Of a stretch of DNA of 64,000 bases, positions 1 through 12,700 are shown piece by piece. The DNA lies in assembly GCF_963966145.1 (NCBI RefSeq), contig NC_091046.1, forward strand, positions 45,012,001 through 45,076,000. The letters run 5' to 3'. The stretch comes from Tenebrio molitor. Taxonomy: Eukaryota; Arthropoda; Insecta; Coleoptera; Tenebrionidae. Numbering within the stretch: the stretch's first letter is position 1; every line of letters begins with the position of its first letter. The notes beneath the pieces were generated by a model. The model saw nothing but the letters and a program-made list of their open reading frames with translations. It had not been told where the DNA came from and ran no database searches. Position numbers and translations under genes: made by a program.

Positions 1-1415
1 TTTTCCAGGATATGAGCCAGTGTTCGATACTTCGTCGAATCCTCCGAACAAATTCTGACGTTCGTCGATAAAAATTTACATTTTCTATCACTTAACTCCT
101 GTAGGAATCTTGACACGATACTGATTTTGTTTCTAGGGCGACAACGTTAATATCTGAGTCGTGAGTGGCAAAAAATATCTCGTTTGTAAACAAACGCTTG
201 TTATTTTCGTTCAAGTGCATTTATATCAAGCAATTCACAATCAACAAGTACTCCACTGATTGTTCTCCTGTCTTGTTGCTAGGACGTCGACGTTGTAAAA
301 ACACAACAAATTCCAAACCAAAGGGTCCACCCTAATTGCTTTGTTCTTCACTGTTACCTCTGCGTGTGTAGTTTCTGTACAAGTTTTGCATATTATGATT
401 TTTCGTAGCGAGAAAAACAGCAAATGTGTTTTCTGTCGAGTTTCGGAAAGTTGTTGCGGCGAAATTAGTTGCCTAATTAGGAACTTAATTTTGAAAGTTT
501 CAAAGTAGCCCACGCAATAATAATAATTAGGTTTTATTGCTCGATGGGAATGTTTTCACCAGATTACATTTTAATCGGATGGAAGTGTATTAAGTGTATT
601 AATCTACAACTTCATAACTCAAACTTCGCGTTTGATGTGGAGGTCGATTAGAGGGCTACCTCACGCAAAAATCCATTCCCAAGGTTCCGAATATGCTTGG
701 CACGCTTTCGGAAGGAATTCATATTTCCCAATTAAAAAACGAAAATAAATGTCTAATCTAGATATGCCGATGCGTTGCAACTTCCTCTCTTAAGCAAGTA
801 CTCCACGCACATTCGATGGGTTCCAAATCAGGGCCACGAGCTGTCCACGATACTGCGTTAATGAGCTCCTTGGACTGTCAGCCTTGAAATTTCTTTTTAG
901 TTTCTACTTGCTGGTGTGTCAGCGCTTTATCAATGCGAAGCGATTATAATCTATATTTGACTTCCAACTACATAACTGCTTAATGGTTGTCTTGCAGTAC
1001 CAATCGGGTTAGAAAATACATTTTATTTTTATTTGTTTATTTTGGCAAATTTAGTAATAGAAAAAATAAAACGATGAAATAAATAAGATACAAGACAGAT
1101 ATGACAAGAAAATCTAGCCAAATGTGGCTCCAAGGGCTTTCAAATTTCCTTATGTCCATATAATTATATCTTCGCAACATTATTATTCTCATGGCACCCT
1201 ATCTGCTTGTGTATGTTTTGTAAACAGTGCAATTATAAATTGCGCAAAGTCACTCATCCGTCGAGTACAGTTTTAGAATCAAAACAAAATTCGCTCGTCA
1301 AGCACTTAAAAAAATCCGATTTTATCAACTAAGTCACTTCAAACGTTTTCATTGTGTAAAAGTCCAATCATTATTTTCATTCGATTATTTACCTGGTGAC
1401 AGTGTTTGCTAAAAC
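1..1415. other. Upstream noncoding DNA of the mannosidase array
   Basis: AT-rich DNA with no coding exon I can support. The last 200 bases are presumably the promoter of the first mannosidase gene. An AATTATAAATTGC stretch near 1230 could serve as a TATA element, and a TTATC (GATA-type) site lies near 1322. The long GATA-rich block found before the second and third copies is not obvious here. Confidence 0.4.
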
Positions 1416-4400
1416 ATGATCAAATATTTACTCGCGGTGACAGTGCTTTTCGTTGGGGTGTATTCAACACCGATTAAGCTCAAAGAAGCTCCAAGCTGCC
1501 AGGTAACAGTGGCAACAATCGATAGCGTTCACTTGTGTTTGTTTATGTTTCAGGCTTGCCATCCTGTTGATCCGGACAAGATTAATGTACATCTGATAGC
1601 ACATTCTCACGACGACGTCGGATGGCTGAAAACTGTTGATCAATACTTTTACGGAAGTAAATGTTGTGAAAAATGATTTTTCATTTAAATCTATTGGAAC
1701 ATTTTTAGGCCATCCCGAAATACAACGCGCCGGAGTTCAATACACCATTTCGTCAACAATAGAAGCCCTCAAGGGTGATCCTGATAGAAGGTGGAGTACT
1801 TCAGCTCTTATCTCTTAATATGAATGTTTTCCGGAAATGAGACCACGTTTCTGATGCAGATATATCCAAGTGGAAACAGCTTTCTTCTGGAAATGGTGGC
1901 AGCGTCAATCTGACCGTATCAAGCAAGATGTGATTGATCTGACCAACAGTGGCCAACTGGAATTCACCAATGCTGCTTGGTCTCAGAACGACGAAGCAGG
2001 AACCAATTACCAGTCAATTATTGATCAATTCACAGACGGTCTTAGGTGTCTATCACACTTATATCAAAAAATTCCACTTTGAAAATTTGATAATTTGATA
2101 ATAGATTCATCAACGAAACAATTGGGCAATGTGGGGCGCCAACTATTGGGTGGCAAGTCGACCCCTTCGGCCACAGTCGCGAACAAGCTTCGCTATTTGC
2201 GCAGTTCGGCTTTGACGGCGACTTTTTTGGCAGAATTGACTACAGCGACCTAAAAACCAAAAGAGACAACAAAGATATGGAAGTTGTGTGGCAAGGCAGT
2301 GCCAATTTGGACAACACCAACATCTTCACAGTTGTCTTTCCCGACGGATACGGTCCTTTGGGTGGTTATTGCTACGACATACAGTGCGGAGATACAGTCT
2401 TCAATGATGATGAATCTAGTCCAGACTACAACGTTCCCCAAATAGTGGGTGCGTTTCAGGAGAGATTGGACCAACTGATTACGTATTATCGCACCAACAA
2501 TATCATCATTCCGATGGGAACCGACTTTCAGTTCCAATCCGCCGAAAAAAACTTCATCAACATGGACAGAATGATTGCGTAAGTTGATTCACTAATACAG
2601 ATTTGGTTCTAAATTTGGTCTCCAGAGGGTTCAAGGACAATGATAGATACAACGTGCTCTACTCGACGCCATCTTGTTACATCAAAGCTGTCAATGAAGC
2701 TGCTGCTGCTCAGGATGTAGAGTTCACTGTCAAAACCGATGACTACTTTCCGTATGCATCAGACACGCACGCATACTGGGCCGGCTACTTTACCTCTAGG
2801 CCTAATCTCAAACGGAACGAGAGATTGGGAAACAATTTGCTACAAGTAATACATCCCCCGCACCAAGAAGAATTTTCTTTTACAAATTGATATATTGCAG
2901 GCGGCCAAACAGTTGGCTTCCTTTTCAAAAGTCAACGGAGTCGATCATGACCAAGATTTAAGTTACTTGAAACGGGTCATGGGAATTTTGCAACATCACG
3001 ACGCCATCACTGGAACGTCAAAAGAGAACGTTGCCCAAGACTACATCAGGCTCTGGGCTAATGGTGTGAAAAAAGCTGAGCCCACTTTCAGTGTCATTAC
3101 GTAAACATCTAGTCGGTTGGTTTAGCAAATTGTGACTAACCTTCGTTTCAGAGATCTACTCAAAAAAGATGCTTCCGCTGACATCAATTTGAACTTGGAA
3201 ACCTGCCTACTGGCGAATGTCAGCATATGTGAACCAGCTAGATCTGATCGTTTCGCTGTAACTGTTTACAATCCTCTTGAGCGTCCTGTCACTCATTACG
3301 TGCGTATTCCTGTACCCGATGGTAGCTACAAAATCACAGGACCCGATGGTAGTATTTTAAACTTATTACGTAGACATTCTATTCTTGCTTTTATCAGGTG
3401 AAGTACAATCTGACCTTCTCGATAGCATTTCCTCCTTCGATTACGTAGATGATGATATTGGAAGTACCAATCCAAAAGAACTAGTTTTTGCCGCAAGTGA
3501 TCTACCAGGATTCGGGGTCAAATTGTATTACGTTGAGAAGACTGCTAGTAAATCCGAACCGATCAAATCCACACCAAAGCTCAAATTTGGAACTGACGTA
3601 ATGAGTTAAACTAAAGTGGTACTAAAGCTTCAGAGTTGTTGTTTCAGGAAACTGGATTTGAAATAGACGACGACACTGGTCTGTTGAAATCGGTCACAAT
3701 GAATGGACAAACCGTGGACATCACCCAACAATTCTTCTACTACAACGGTTTCAATGGTGACAACAATGGTGCAGATAATCAAGCGTCTGGCGCTTACATC
3801 TTCCGACCGATTGAGAATTCAAGCACCGTTGTCGGTGACACAGTTTCCGTTACTTCAACTAGTGGCAATCTTGTAGACGAAGTCCGTCAGCAAGTCAACG
3901 ATTGGGTCACACAAATAATTAGAGTCTACAAAGGTGGAAACGACAATTACATCGAGTTTGATTGGCTCGTTGGTCCCATCGAAGTGTAAGTTTGCAATCC
4001 AAGCTCTGAACCAACTAATATTTTTTTCCAGAGATAGTGACAACGGAATCGGAAGAGAAATCGTCAGCAGATTTACGATTAACGACTTCGACAACGCTGA
4101 CACATTCTACACAGACGCCAACGGCCGCGAGTTACTTAAAAGACAACTTAATAAACGGTACGACTACGAGTACGACTCTACTCTTGAACCAATCGCCAGC
4201 AATTACTACCCTATCACTTCTAAAATCGTGTTACAAGACGAAAACAAAAATCTTGAAGTGGCGCTTCTTAATGATAGAGCTCAAGGAGGTTCCAGTTTAC
4301 AGAGTGGCCAAGTAGAAATAATGGTAACGTTCTTGTCGGAAACATTTTCCACTTATTAAATATTTGAAAAATAGGTGCACAGGAGACTACTCGTAGACGA

Positions 4401-5124
4401 TGCCAAAGGTGTCGGTGAAGGTTTGGATGATTACGAGTTTGATCAAGGCGTAGTTGCTCGAGGTCAACTCTATCTCGTGGTCGGTTCTGCTAGTTCTGAT
4501 GGTGGTGATGGCAAATCAACAGCTGCACAAGAACGAGAGTTAGCCTTGAAGAAATTGCTCGCTCCTCTGGTACTAGTCGCCGATGCTTCATCTGACGATT
4601 TCTCCTTGGACAACGTCCAAACCAATTTCAACTTCAATGTAAAAATTTTATAGAGCTCCCAACGAATACTTTCAATTGTCAATTACATTTTTAGTTTGAG
4701 GGTCTCAAAGCAACCCTTCCTGACAACGTTCACATCGTGACTCTCGAGCCTTGGCAAGATGATAGTTTCATTTTGAGACTCGAACACATTTTGGAAAAGA
4801 ATGAAGACGATAACCTTTCGCAAAGCGTCACAGTGGATTTAACAGTATAGCTTTATACACTTTACGTTTGTGTTCAATACCAGAATTTTATTTTAGGGTT
4901 TATTTTCGCTATTTGACATTACCGAAATTAGAGAAACTGCGCTTGCCGCTAATCGATGGTTGGATGAGCTCCAAGCGAAAGAGAAATATGTTTGGAACAT
5001 CAAAGGTGGAGGAAAAGCTAGCAACAACAGATCCACTCCCGCGGTAAAAGCTGACGAACTTCAAATATCCTTGGAACCGATGCAAATTCGTACTTTCGTC
5101 ATCAAAGTGTCAAAAACCCACTAG
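1416..5124 (+). CDS. Lysosomal-type alpha-mannosidase, copy 1 (GH38)
   Basis: A secreted or lysosomal exo-alpha-mannosidase that removes terminal alpha-mannose from N-glycans; in insects such enzymes may also be digestive. Fourteen coding exons: 1416-1502, 1554-1656, 1709-1790, 1860-2045, 2105-2578, 2626-2845, 2901-3100, 3152-3348, 3398-3597, 3648-3985, 4032-4323, 4375-4638, 4695-4844 and 4897-5124. They total 3021 nt, or 1006 residues, the usual family length. The N-terminus (MIKYLLAVTVLFVGVYS) reads as a signal peptide. Zinc-site motifs are visible: HSHDDVGWL (residues 46-54), WQVDPFGHS with the presumed nucleophile D172, and HHDAITGT (about 416-423). The order GH38 catalytic, middle and C-terminal domains is complete. 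Copy-specific differences include FDGDFFGR and MGTDFQ where copy 2 has FDGVFFGR and MGGDFQ. A polyadenylation signal AATAAA lies at 5144. Family assignment is secure. Calling it MAN2B1-like rather than Golgi type rests on the signal peptide and motifs. Confidence 0.95.
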
Positions 5125-5203
5125 TTAACTTGTTTTAACAGACAATAAAATATTATCTGCCTTTTGGTGTTGTTTACGATTATCCTGCATCTTTCAACTT
5201 AGC

Positions 5204-5305
5204 AACAAAGATTATCAAACGAGTTATCAAATCACGACCAGCTTATTGTTTTTTTTTCTCTTGTTCTTATCGAAACAGATCTAACTTTATCACTTATCCA
5301 GATTA
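5204..5305 (+). promoter_or_regulatory. GATA-site-rich proximal promoter of mannosidase copy 2
   Basis: Five TTATC (GATA-factor) sites occur in about 100 bp just upstream of copy 2. The block recurs upstream of copy 3, including GTTATCAAATCACGACCAG and CTTATCGAAACAGATCTAAC. GATA factors are known regulators of insect midgut enzymes. That these sites drive gut expression is inference. Confidence 0.45.
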
Positions 5306-5377
5306 AAAGACATTGTAGTTAAGAGTATTATTATCAATGTAATTCATCACAAAAAAATCAACATTGTTTAATGAGAC

Positions 5378-8300
5378 ATGAGTAAATATTTACTCGCGCT
5401 TGCAGTGCTTTCCACGGGGGGATACTCATCCCCTGTTAAACTGCCAGGTGCTCAAAGTTGTCAGGTAAGTTGATATTTGGAATTTCCTTAACCGTACATC
5501 GATCAGGTTCGCCTTTCCTGTCCAAAAACTACACAAACCGTTCAATTCGCTACACAATTATGTCTAACGACCAATTACAAAGTCCATACGCTTCATTCTA
5601 GACTTGTCATCCCGTCGATCCCGACAAAATCAATGTACATCTCATACCCCATTCGCACGATGATGTCGGATGGCTGAAAACTGTTGATCAATACTTTTAC
5701 GGAAGTAATTCTCGCGAAAAATCATTTTTCAGTTAAATCAATTCAAACATTTTTAGGCTTTCCCGAAATACAACGCGCTGGAATTCAATACACCATTTCG
5801 TCAACAATCGAAGCTCTCAAGGCTGATCCTGATCGAAGGTGAAGTACTTTCAACTCTTATCTGTTATTATTTATACTTTCCTTCGGAAATAATAACAAGA
5901 TTCTGATTCAGGTATGTCCAAGTGGAAACAGCTTTCTTCTGGAAATGGTGGCATCGTCAACCCGACAGTATCAAGCAAGATGTGATTGATCTGGCCAACA
6001 ACGGCCAACTGGAATTCACCAATGCTGCTTGGTCTCAGAATGACGAAGCCGCAACCAATTACCAGTCAATTATCGATCAATTCACCGACGGTCTTAGGTG
6101 CCTATCACACTTATATCAAACATTTTCAACTATCAAAATTTGATAATTGGCAGATTCATCAACGAATCAATTGGGAAATGTGGAGCACCAAGTATTGGGT
6201 GGCAAATCGACCCCTTCGGCCACAGTCGTGAACAGGCTTCACTCTTTGCACGGTTCGGCTTCGACGGCGTATTTTTTGGCAGAATTGACTACAGCGACCT
6301 AAGCACCAAAAGAGCCAACAAAGACATGGAAGTTGTGTGGCAAGGCAGTGCCAATTTGGACAACACCAATCTTTTCACTGTTGTTTTTCCCGACGGCTAC
6401 GGTTCGTTGTCGGGCTTTTGCTACGACATCCAATGTGCAGATTCGATCTTCGACGACGACGAGTCTAGTCCAAACTACAACGTTCCCGTAATAACGGGTG
6501 CGTTTCAGAAAAGACTGGAGCAACTGATCACGTATTACCGCACTAATAATATTGTAATTCCAATGGGAGGTGACTTTCAATTCCAGTCCGCCGAAAAAAA
6601 CTTTATCAATATGGACAGAATGATTGCGTAAGTTGATTCACTAAGAAAGATTTGGTTCTAAATTTGGTCTCCAGAGGGTTCAAGGATAATGATAGATACA
6701 ACGTGCTCTACTCGACGCCATCTTGTTACATCAAAGCTGTCAATGAAGCGGCTGCTGCTCAGAATGTAGAGTTCACTGTCAAAACCGATGACTTCTTTCC
6801 GTATGCATCAGAAACGCATGCATACTGGGCCGGCTACTTTACCTCTAGGCCTAATCTCAAACGAAACGAGAGAATGGGAAACAATTTGCTACAAGTAATA
6901 CATCCGCCGCACCAAGAATTTTCTTTTACAAATAGATATATTGCAGGCGGCCAAACAGTTGGCTTCCTTTTCAAAAATCAACGGAGTCGATCACGACCAA
7001 GATTTAAGTTACTTGAAACAAGTAATGGGAATTTTGCAACATCACGACGCCATCACTGGAACATCAAAAGAGAATGTTGCCCAAGATTATATCAGACTCT
7101 TGGCCAAGGGTGTGACAAAAGCTGAGCCCGTTTTCGGTGTCATAACGTACGGTATTGGCCAATCAGTAACCAATCTCGACTAATCTTCGTTTCAGAGATC
7201 TACTCAAAAAAGATGCTTCGGCTGATATCAATTTGAACTTGGAAACCTGCTTACTGGCAAATATCAGCATTTGCGAACCAGCTAGATCTGATCGTTTTAT
7301 TGTAACTGTTTACAATCCTCTTGAGCGTTCTGTCAATCATTACGTGCGTATTCCTGTACCTGATGGTAGCTACAAAATCACAGGACCTGATGGTAACCTC
7401 TTGCACTTGCTACGCATAAAATCGACTCTTTCTTTTATCAGGTGAAGTACAATCTGACCTCGTCGATAGCATTTCCTCCTTCGATTATGTAGATGATGAC
7501 ATTGGTAGTCTTAATCCAAAAGAATTAGTTTTTGGTGCGAGTGACTTGCCGGGATTCGGAATCAAATTGTATTACGTTGAGAAGATTGCTAGTAGATCCG
7601 AACCGATTAAATCTATCCCAAAACTCAAGTTTGGAAGTGATGTAATGAACTAAGACAAAGTGGTGTCGCTCTGAAGAATTAACGTTTTAGGAGACTGGAT
7701 TTGAAATCGACGAACAAACTGGTCTTTTGAAATCGGTCACAATGAATGGACTGACTGTGAACATCACTCAACAATTTTTCTACTACAATGGTTTCAATGG
7801 TAATAACTTTGGTGCAGATAATCAGGCATCTGGTGCCTACATCTTCCGACCGCTTGAGAATTCAAGCAATGTCATCAGTGACTCTGTTTCGGCCACCTCA
7901 ACTGGTGGCGATCTTGTAGACGAAGTTCGTCAGAAAGTCAATGATTGGATCACGCAAATAATTAGAGTTTACAAAGGTGGAAACGACAATTATATCGAGT
8001 TTGATTGGCTAGTGGGTCCCATCCCAGTGTAAGTTCCCAATTGAAGCTCTAACTCAACTAATAGATCTTTGCAGAGATACTGACAACGGAATCGGAACAG
8101 AAATCGTCAGCAGATTTACTGTCGGCGACTTCGACAACGGAGAGTCGTTCTACACAGACTCCAACGGTCGCGAGTTGATTAAGAGACAACTCAACAAACG
8201 GTACGACTACGAGTACGACTCTTCGCTTGAACCAATCGCAAGCAACTACTACCCCGTCACTTCTAAAATCGTAATCAGAGACGAAACAAAGAATCTGGAA

Positions 8301-9168
8301 GTGGCACTTCTTAACGACCGAGCCCAAGGAGGTGCCAGTTTGCAGAATGGCCAAGTAGAATTAATGGTAATGTTCTCTTCGAAAGACACTTTTCGTCTAC
8401 TAAAAATTTGAAAAAAAGGTCCACAGAAGACTCCTCAAAGACGACGCCAAAGGTGTCGGTGAAGGTTTGGACGATTACGAATTTAATCAAGGCGTAGTTG
8501 CTCGTGGTCAGCACTACCTCGTTGTCGGTTCTGCTAGTTCTGATGGTGGTGATGGCAAATCAACAGCTGCACAAGAACGAGAGTTAGCCTTGAAGAAATT
8601 GCTCGCTCCTCTGGTACTAGTCGCCGATGCTTCATCTGACGATCTCTCCTTGGACAACGTCCAAACCAATTTCAACTTCAATGTAACAATTTTATCGAGC
8701 CCCAAATGAATATTTTCAATTGTCAATTAAATTTTCAGTTTGAGGGTCTTAAAGCAACCCTTCCTGACAACGTTCATATCGTGACTCTCGAGCCTTGGCA
8801 AGATGATAGTTTCATTTTGAGACTCGAACACATTTTGGAAAAGAATGAAGACGATAACCTTTCGCAAAGCGTCACAGTGGATCTAACAGTATGACTTTAT
8901 ACACTTTGCGTTTGTATTCAATACCAGAATTTGATTTTAGGGTTTATTTTCGCTATTTGACATTACGGAAATCAGAGAAACTGCGCTTGCCGCTAATCGA
9001 TGGTTGGATGAGCTCCAAGCGAAAGAGAAATATGTTTGGAATATCAAAGGTGGAGGAAAAGCTAGCAACAACAGATCCTCTCCTGCGGTAAAAACTGATG
9101 AACTTCAAATATCCTTGGAACCGATGCAAATTCGTACTTTCGTTATCAAAGTGTCAAAAACCGACTAG
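5378..9168 (+). CDS. Lysosomal-type alpha-mannosidase, copy 2 (GH38)
   Basis: Second tandem GH38 gene, with the same 14-exon structure and length as copy 1 (1006 residues). Exons: 5378-5464, 5602-5704, 5757-5838, 5912-6097, 6154-6627, 6675-6894, 6947-7146, 7196-7392, 7442-7641, 7691-8028, 8075-8366, 8419-8682, 8739-8888 and 8941-9168. The start at 5378 was chosen over the ATG at 5371, which stops after four codons; it gives the signal-peptide-like MSKYLLALAVLSTGGYSS. HSHDDVGWL, WQIDPFGHS and HHDAITGT are intact, so catalysis should be retained. Exons 12-14 and their introns are almost identical to copy 1, while exon 1 and its long intron are closer to copy 3. The gene begins only 253 bp after copy 1 ends. 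It is probably secreted or lysosomal. Confidence 0.95.
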
Positions 9169-9297
9169 TTAACTTGTTTACTGGACAGTAAAATATCTTG
9201 TCTTATTGATTTCATTTGCTTATGATTATTCTCCATTCCCCATCTTATAGTTAGTAAAAAAAGCTATTACAATGCAGTTCATTGTTTTGTTCGATTA

Positions 9298-9560
9298 CAC
9301 AAAGCTCGAACTCTTTCAAAAAGCGTCACAATGAATTTAACATTATGACTTTATATTTAGGTTGGCATTCAATGCCAGAGTCACACCAGCGGTTAAGCAA
9401 TGGATAGATGAGTTCCAAACTAAAGGGGATTATGTTTGGAGTATTAAAGGTGTTAGAGAAAAAATCTGTCAAGAACAGATTCACTCTCTCGATTAATGGC
9501 GACGAACTTCAGATATTAACCAACTGCGTAGTTGAATAGTGTCACTGAGCAATAAAATTG
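9298..9560 (+). pseudogene. 3' relic of a further alpha-mannosidase copy
   Basis: Matches the end of exon 13, its intron and most of exon 14 of copies 1 and 2: the AAGCGTCACA segment, then GACTTTATA, then a Trp-Leu/Ile-Asp-Glu stretch and GACGAACTTCAGATAT. Frameshifts and base changes prevent translation as the original C-terminus. An AATAAA follows at about 9551. The 3' flank (9568-9609) also resembles the flank after copy 2 (9205-9247), so the relic includes downstream DNA. It is the remains of a deleted fourth gene or of an unequal exchange. Confidence 0.75.
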
Positions 9561-9605
9561 ATTATCCGAATTTGATTTCGTTTTTGATTTCTCTCCATTC
9601 CTCAT

Positions 9606-9700
9606 CCTAGCAACAAACGTTATCAAATCACGACCAGTTCATTGTTTTTCCTGATTCTTATCGAAACAGATCTAACCTTATCGCTTATGCCACTCGAAGC
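9606..9700 (+). promoter_or_regulatory. GATA-site promoter block of mannosidase copy 3
   Basis: Duplicate of the block upstream of copy 2 (5204-5305). It shares AGCAACAAA, TTATCAAATCACGACCAG and CTTATCGAAACAGATCTAAC. Three TTATC sites are retained. Conservation of the block between two diverging copies hints at function, but recent duplication alone could explain it. Confidence 0.4.
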
Positions 9701-9767
9701 AAATTGTACTTAAGAGCTTCATCAAAATAATTCCGTCATTAACAAGATAGACATTGTTTAATGAGAC

Positions 9768-12700
9768 ATGATTAAATATTTACTCGTGCTAGCAGTGCTT
9801 TCCGCTGGGGGATTCGCATCCCCTGTTAAACGGCCGCGTGCTCAAAGCTGCCAGGTAAGCAAGCAATTCGCATTTCCTTAAGCGTACACCGATCTGGTTT
9901 GTCTTGTCCAAAAAGCAAACAAACCGTTCGATTCGTTGCACCATCGTGTGCAAATACAAAATCCACATGCCTCATTCCAGGCCTGTCATCCCGTGGATCC
10001 CGACAAAATTAATGTACATCTCATACCCCATTCCCACGATGACGTCGGATGGCTGAAAACTGTTGATCAATACTATTACGGAAGTGAGTTTTCGATAGGC
10101 CATTGTGAGGCCCTAAAAATCAATCCGTTACATTTTTAGGTCACAGCGATATACAAAGGGCCGGAGTACAATACATTATTTCGTCGACAGTGGAAGCACT
10201 CAAAGCGGATCCGGATAGAAGGTAAGTTATCCAAATTCAAGGTCGCGCTCTCTAGTGCTGATTGAAAACAAGTTGTCTCTATGGTGATAAACTGATTAAA
10301 CCTTGAATCAGATTCGTTCAAGTGGAGACGGCATTTTTTTGGAAGTGGTGGCAACACCAGCCGGACAATCTCAAACAGGACTTTATCAATTTGGTCAACA
10401 ATGGACAACTGGAAATCATCAACGCCGCTTGGTCTATGAACGATGAAGCTGCCACAAACTATCAATCCACCATCGACCAGTTCACTTACGGTCTTAGGTA
10501 CTTCCAAACTTTCCTTCGTCTTCTTCCACTATCTTCTAAATTCCCGTAGAACCATCAACGACACCGTCGGCACTTGCGGAACTCCGAGAATCGGTTGGCA
10601 GATAGATCCTTTCGGACACAGTCGAGAACAAGCGTCGATTTTTGCCCAGCTGGGCTACGATGGTGTATTTTTTGCCCGAATCGACCACGACGATCGCGAC
10701 CAAAGGATCGCTGACAAAACCATGGAAGTGGTATGGCAAGGAAGTGCCAATTTGGACAACGCAAACATCTTCACTAACGTCTTCCCCGAATTCTATTACC
10801 CTCCATCTGGCTACTGCTTCGACATAGAATGTGGCGACGAAGTACTCAACGATGACGAGGCAAGTCCCGATTATAATATCCCAAGAAAAGTGGACGATTT
10901 TCTGTCAAAAGTGCAAGAGCTGGCCAGTTATTACCAAACGAACAATCTCCTCATTCCTATGGGCGGAGACTTCCAGTACCAATCCGCCGAGAAAAATTTC
11001 GTCAACATGGACAAACTTATCAGGTAAGATAAAGACAAAATCAATTGATTTGGAAAGTGTAATAACACTCGATTTAGCGGCTTCCAAGGCAACGACCAAA
11101 TCAATTTGATCTATTCGACTCCCTCGTGCTACATTCAAGCCGTCAACGACGAAGCTGCTTCCAAAAATATCGAGTTTACTGTCAAGACCGACGACTTCTT
11201 CCCGTACGCCTCGGAGTCTCACTGTTACTGGACTGGATACTTTACTTCGCGTCCCAACGCCAAGAGATTCGAAAGAACGACAAATAATATCTTGCAGGCA
11301 GGAAAACAACTCGCGGCGTTCTCCAAAGTCAAAGGCAACGACCAGGAAGACAGTTTAACGCTCTTGAAACAATCTGTAGGAATCTTGCAACATCACGACG
11401 CCATCACTGGAACGGCGAAAGCTGCTGTGGCCAACGATTATGCGAGGTTGTTGGCAAAAAGCATAAAGAGAGCTGAGCCGTCATTGGGCAACATTGTCAC
11501 GTAAGCCTTCGACTAAACGGGAGTCATTTTGAAAAGAAATGAGATTTCAGGGATCTACTCAAGAAAGATTCTTCTTCTGACATCAACCTAAACCTGCAAA
11601 CCTGCTTGCTGGCGAATGTCAGCATATGTGAACCAGCTGCATCTGATCGTTTCGTTGTGACTGTTTACAACCCTCTTGAACGTCCTGTCACAGATTACGT
11701 GCGTATTCCTGTACCCGATGGTAGTTACACAATCACAGGACCTGATGGTAAGTTCTTGCACTGCTAAGCACAAAATCTACTCTTTCTTTTGCCAGGTGAA
11801 GTGGAATCTGACCTCCTCGACAGCATCTCCTCCTTCGACTATGTAGATGATGATACCGGAAGTCCAAATCCCAAAGAACTAGTTTTTGCCGCAGCTGATC
11901 TCCCAGGATTTGGACTCAGATTGTACTATGTTGAAAAGACGTCCAGTAAATCCGAACCGATTAAGTCCACTCCTAAGCTCAAATTTGGAACTGACGTAAG
12001 GAGTTAAACTAAGGTGGTACTGAAGCTTCAGAGTTGTTGTTTTAGGAAACTGGATTTGAAATCGACGACGGCACTGGTCTTTTGAAATCGGTCACAATGA
12101 ATGGACAAACCGTGGACATCACCCAACAATTCTTCTCCTACAACGGTTACAATGGTGAAAACGATGGTGCAGATAATCAGGCATCTGGTGCTTACATCTT
12201 CCGACCGCTTGAGAATTCAAGCAATGCTGTCGGTGACACAGTTTCTGTCACCTCAACTAGTGGCAATCTTGTAGACGAAGTCCGTCAACAAGTCAATGAT
12301 TGGATCACGCAAATAATTAGGGTCTACAAAGGTGGAAACAACAATTACATCGAGTTTGATTGGCTAGTGGGTCCCATCCCAGTGTAAGTTTCCAATTCAA
12401 GCTCTAACTCAACTAATAGATCTTTGCAGAGATACTGACAACGGAATCGGAACAGAAATCGTCAGCAGATTTACTGTTGGCGACTTCGACAACGGAGAGT
12501 CGTTCTACACAGACTCCAACGGTCGCGAGTTGATTAAGAGACAACTCAACAAACGGTACGACTACGAGTACGACTCTTCACTTGAACCAATCGCAAGCAA
12601 CTACTACCCCGTCACTTCTAAAATCGTAATCAGAGACGAAACAAAGAATCTGGAAGTGACACTTCTTAACGACCGAGCCCAAGGAGGTGCCAGTTTGCAG

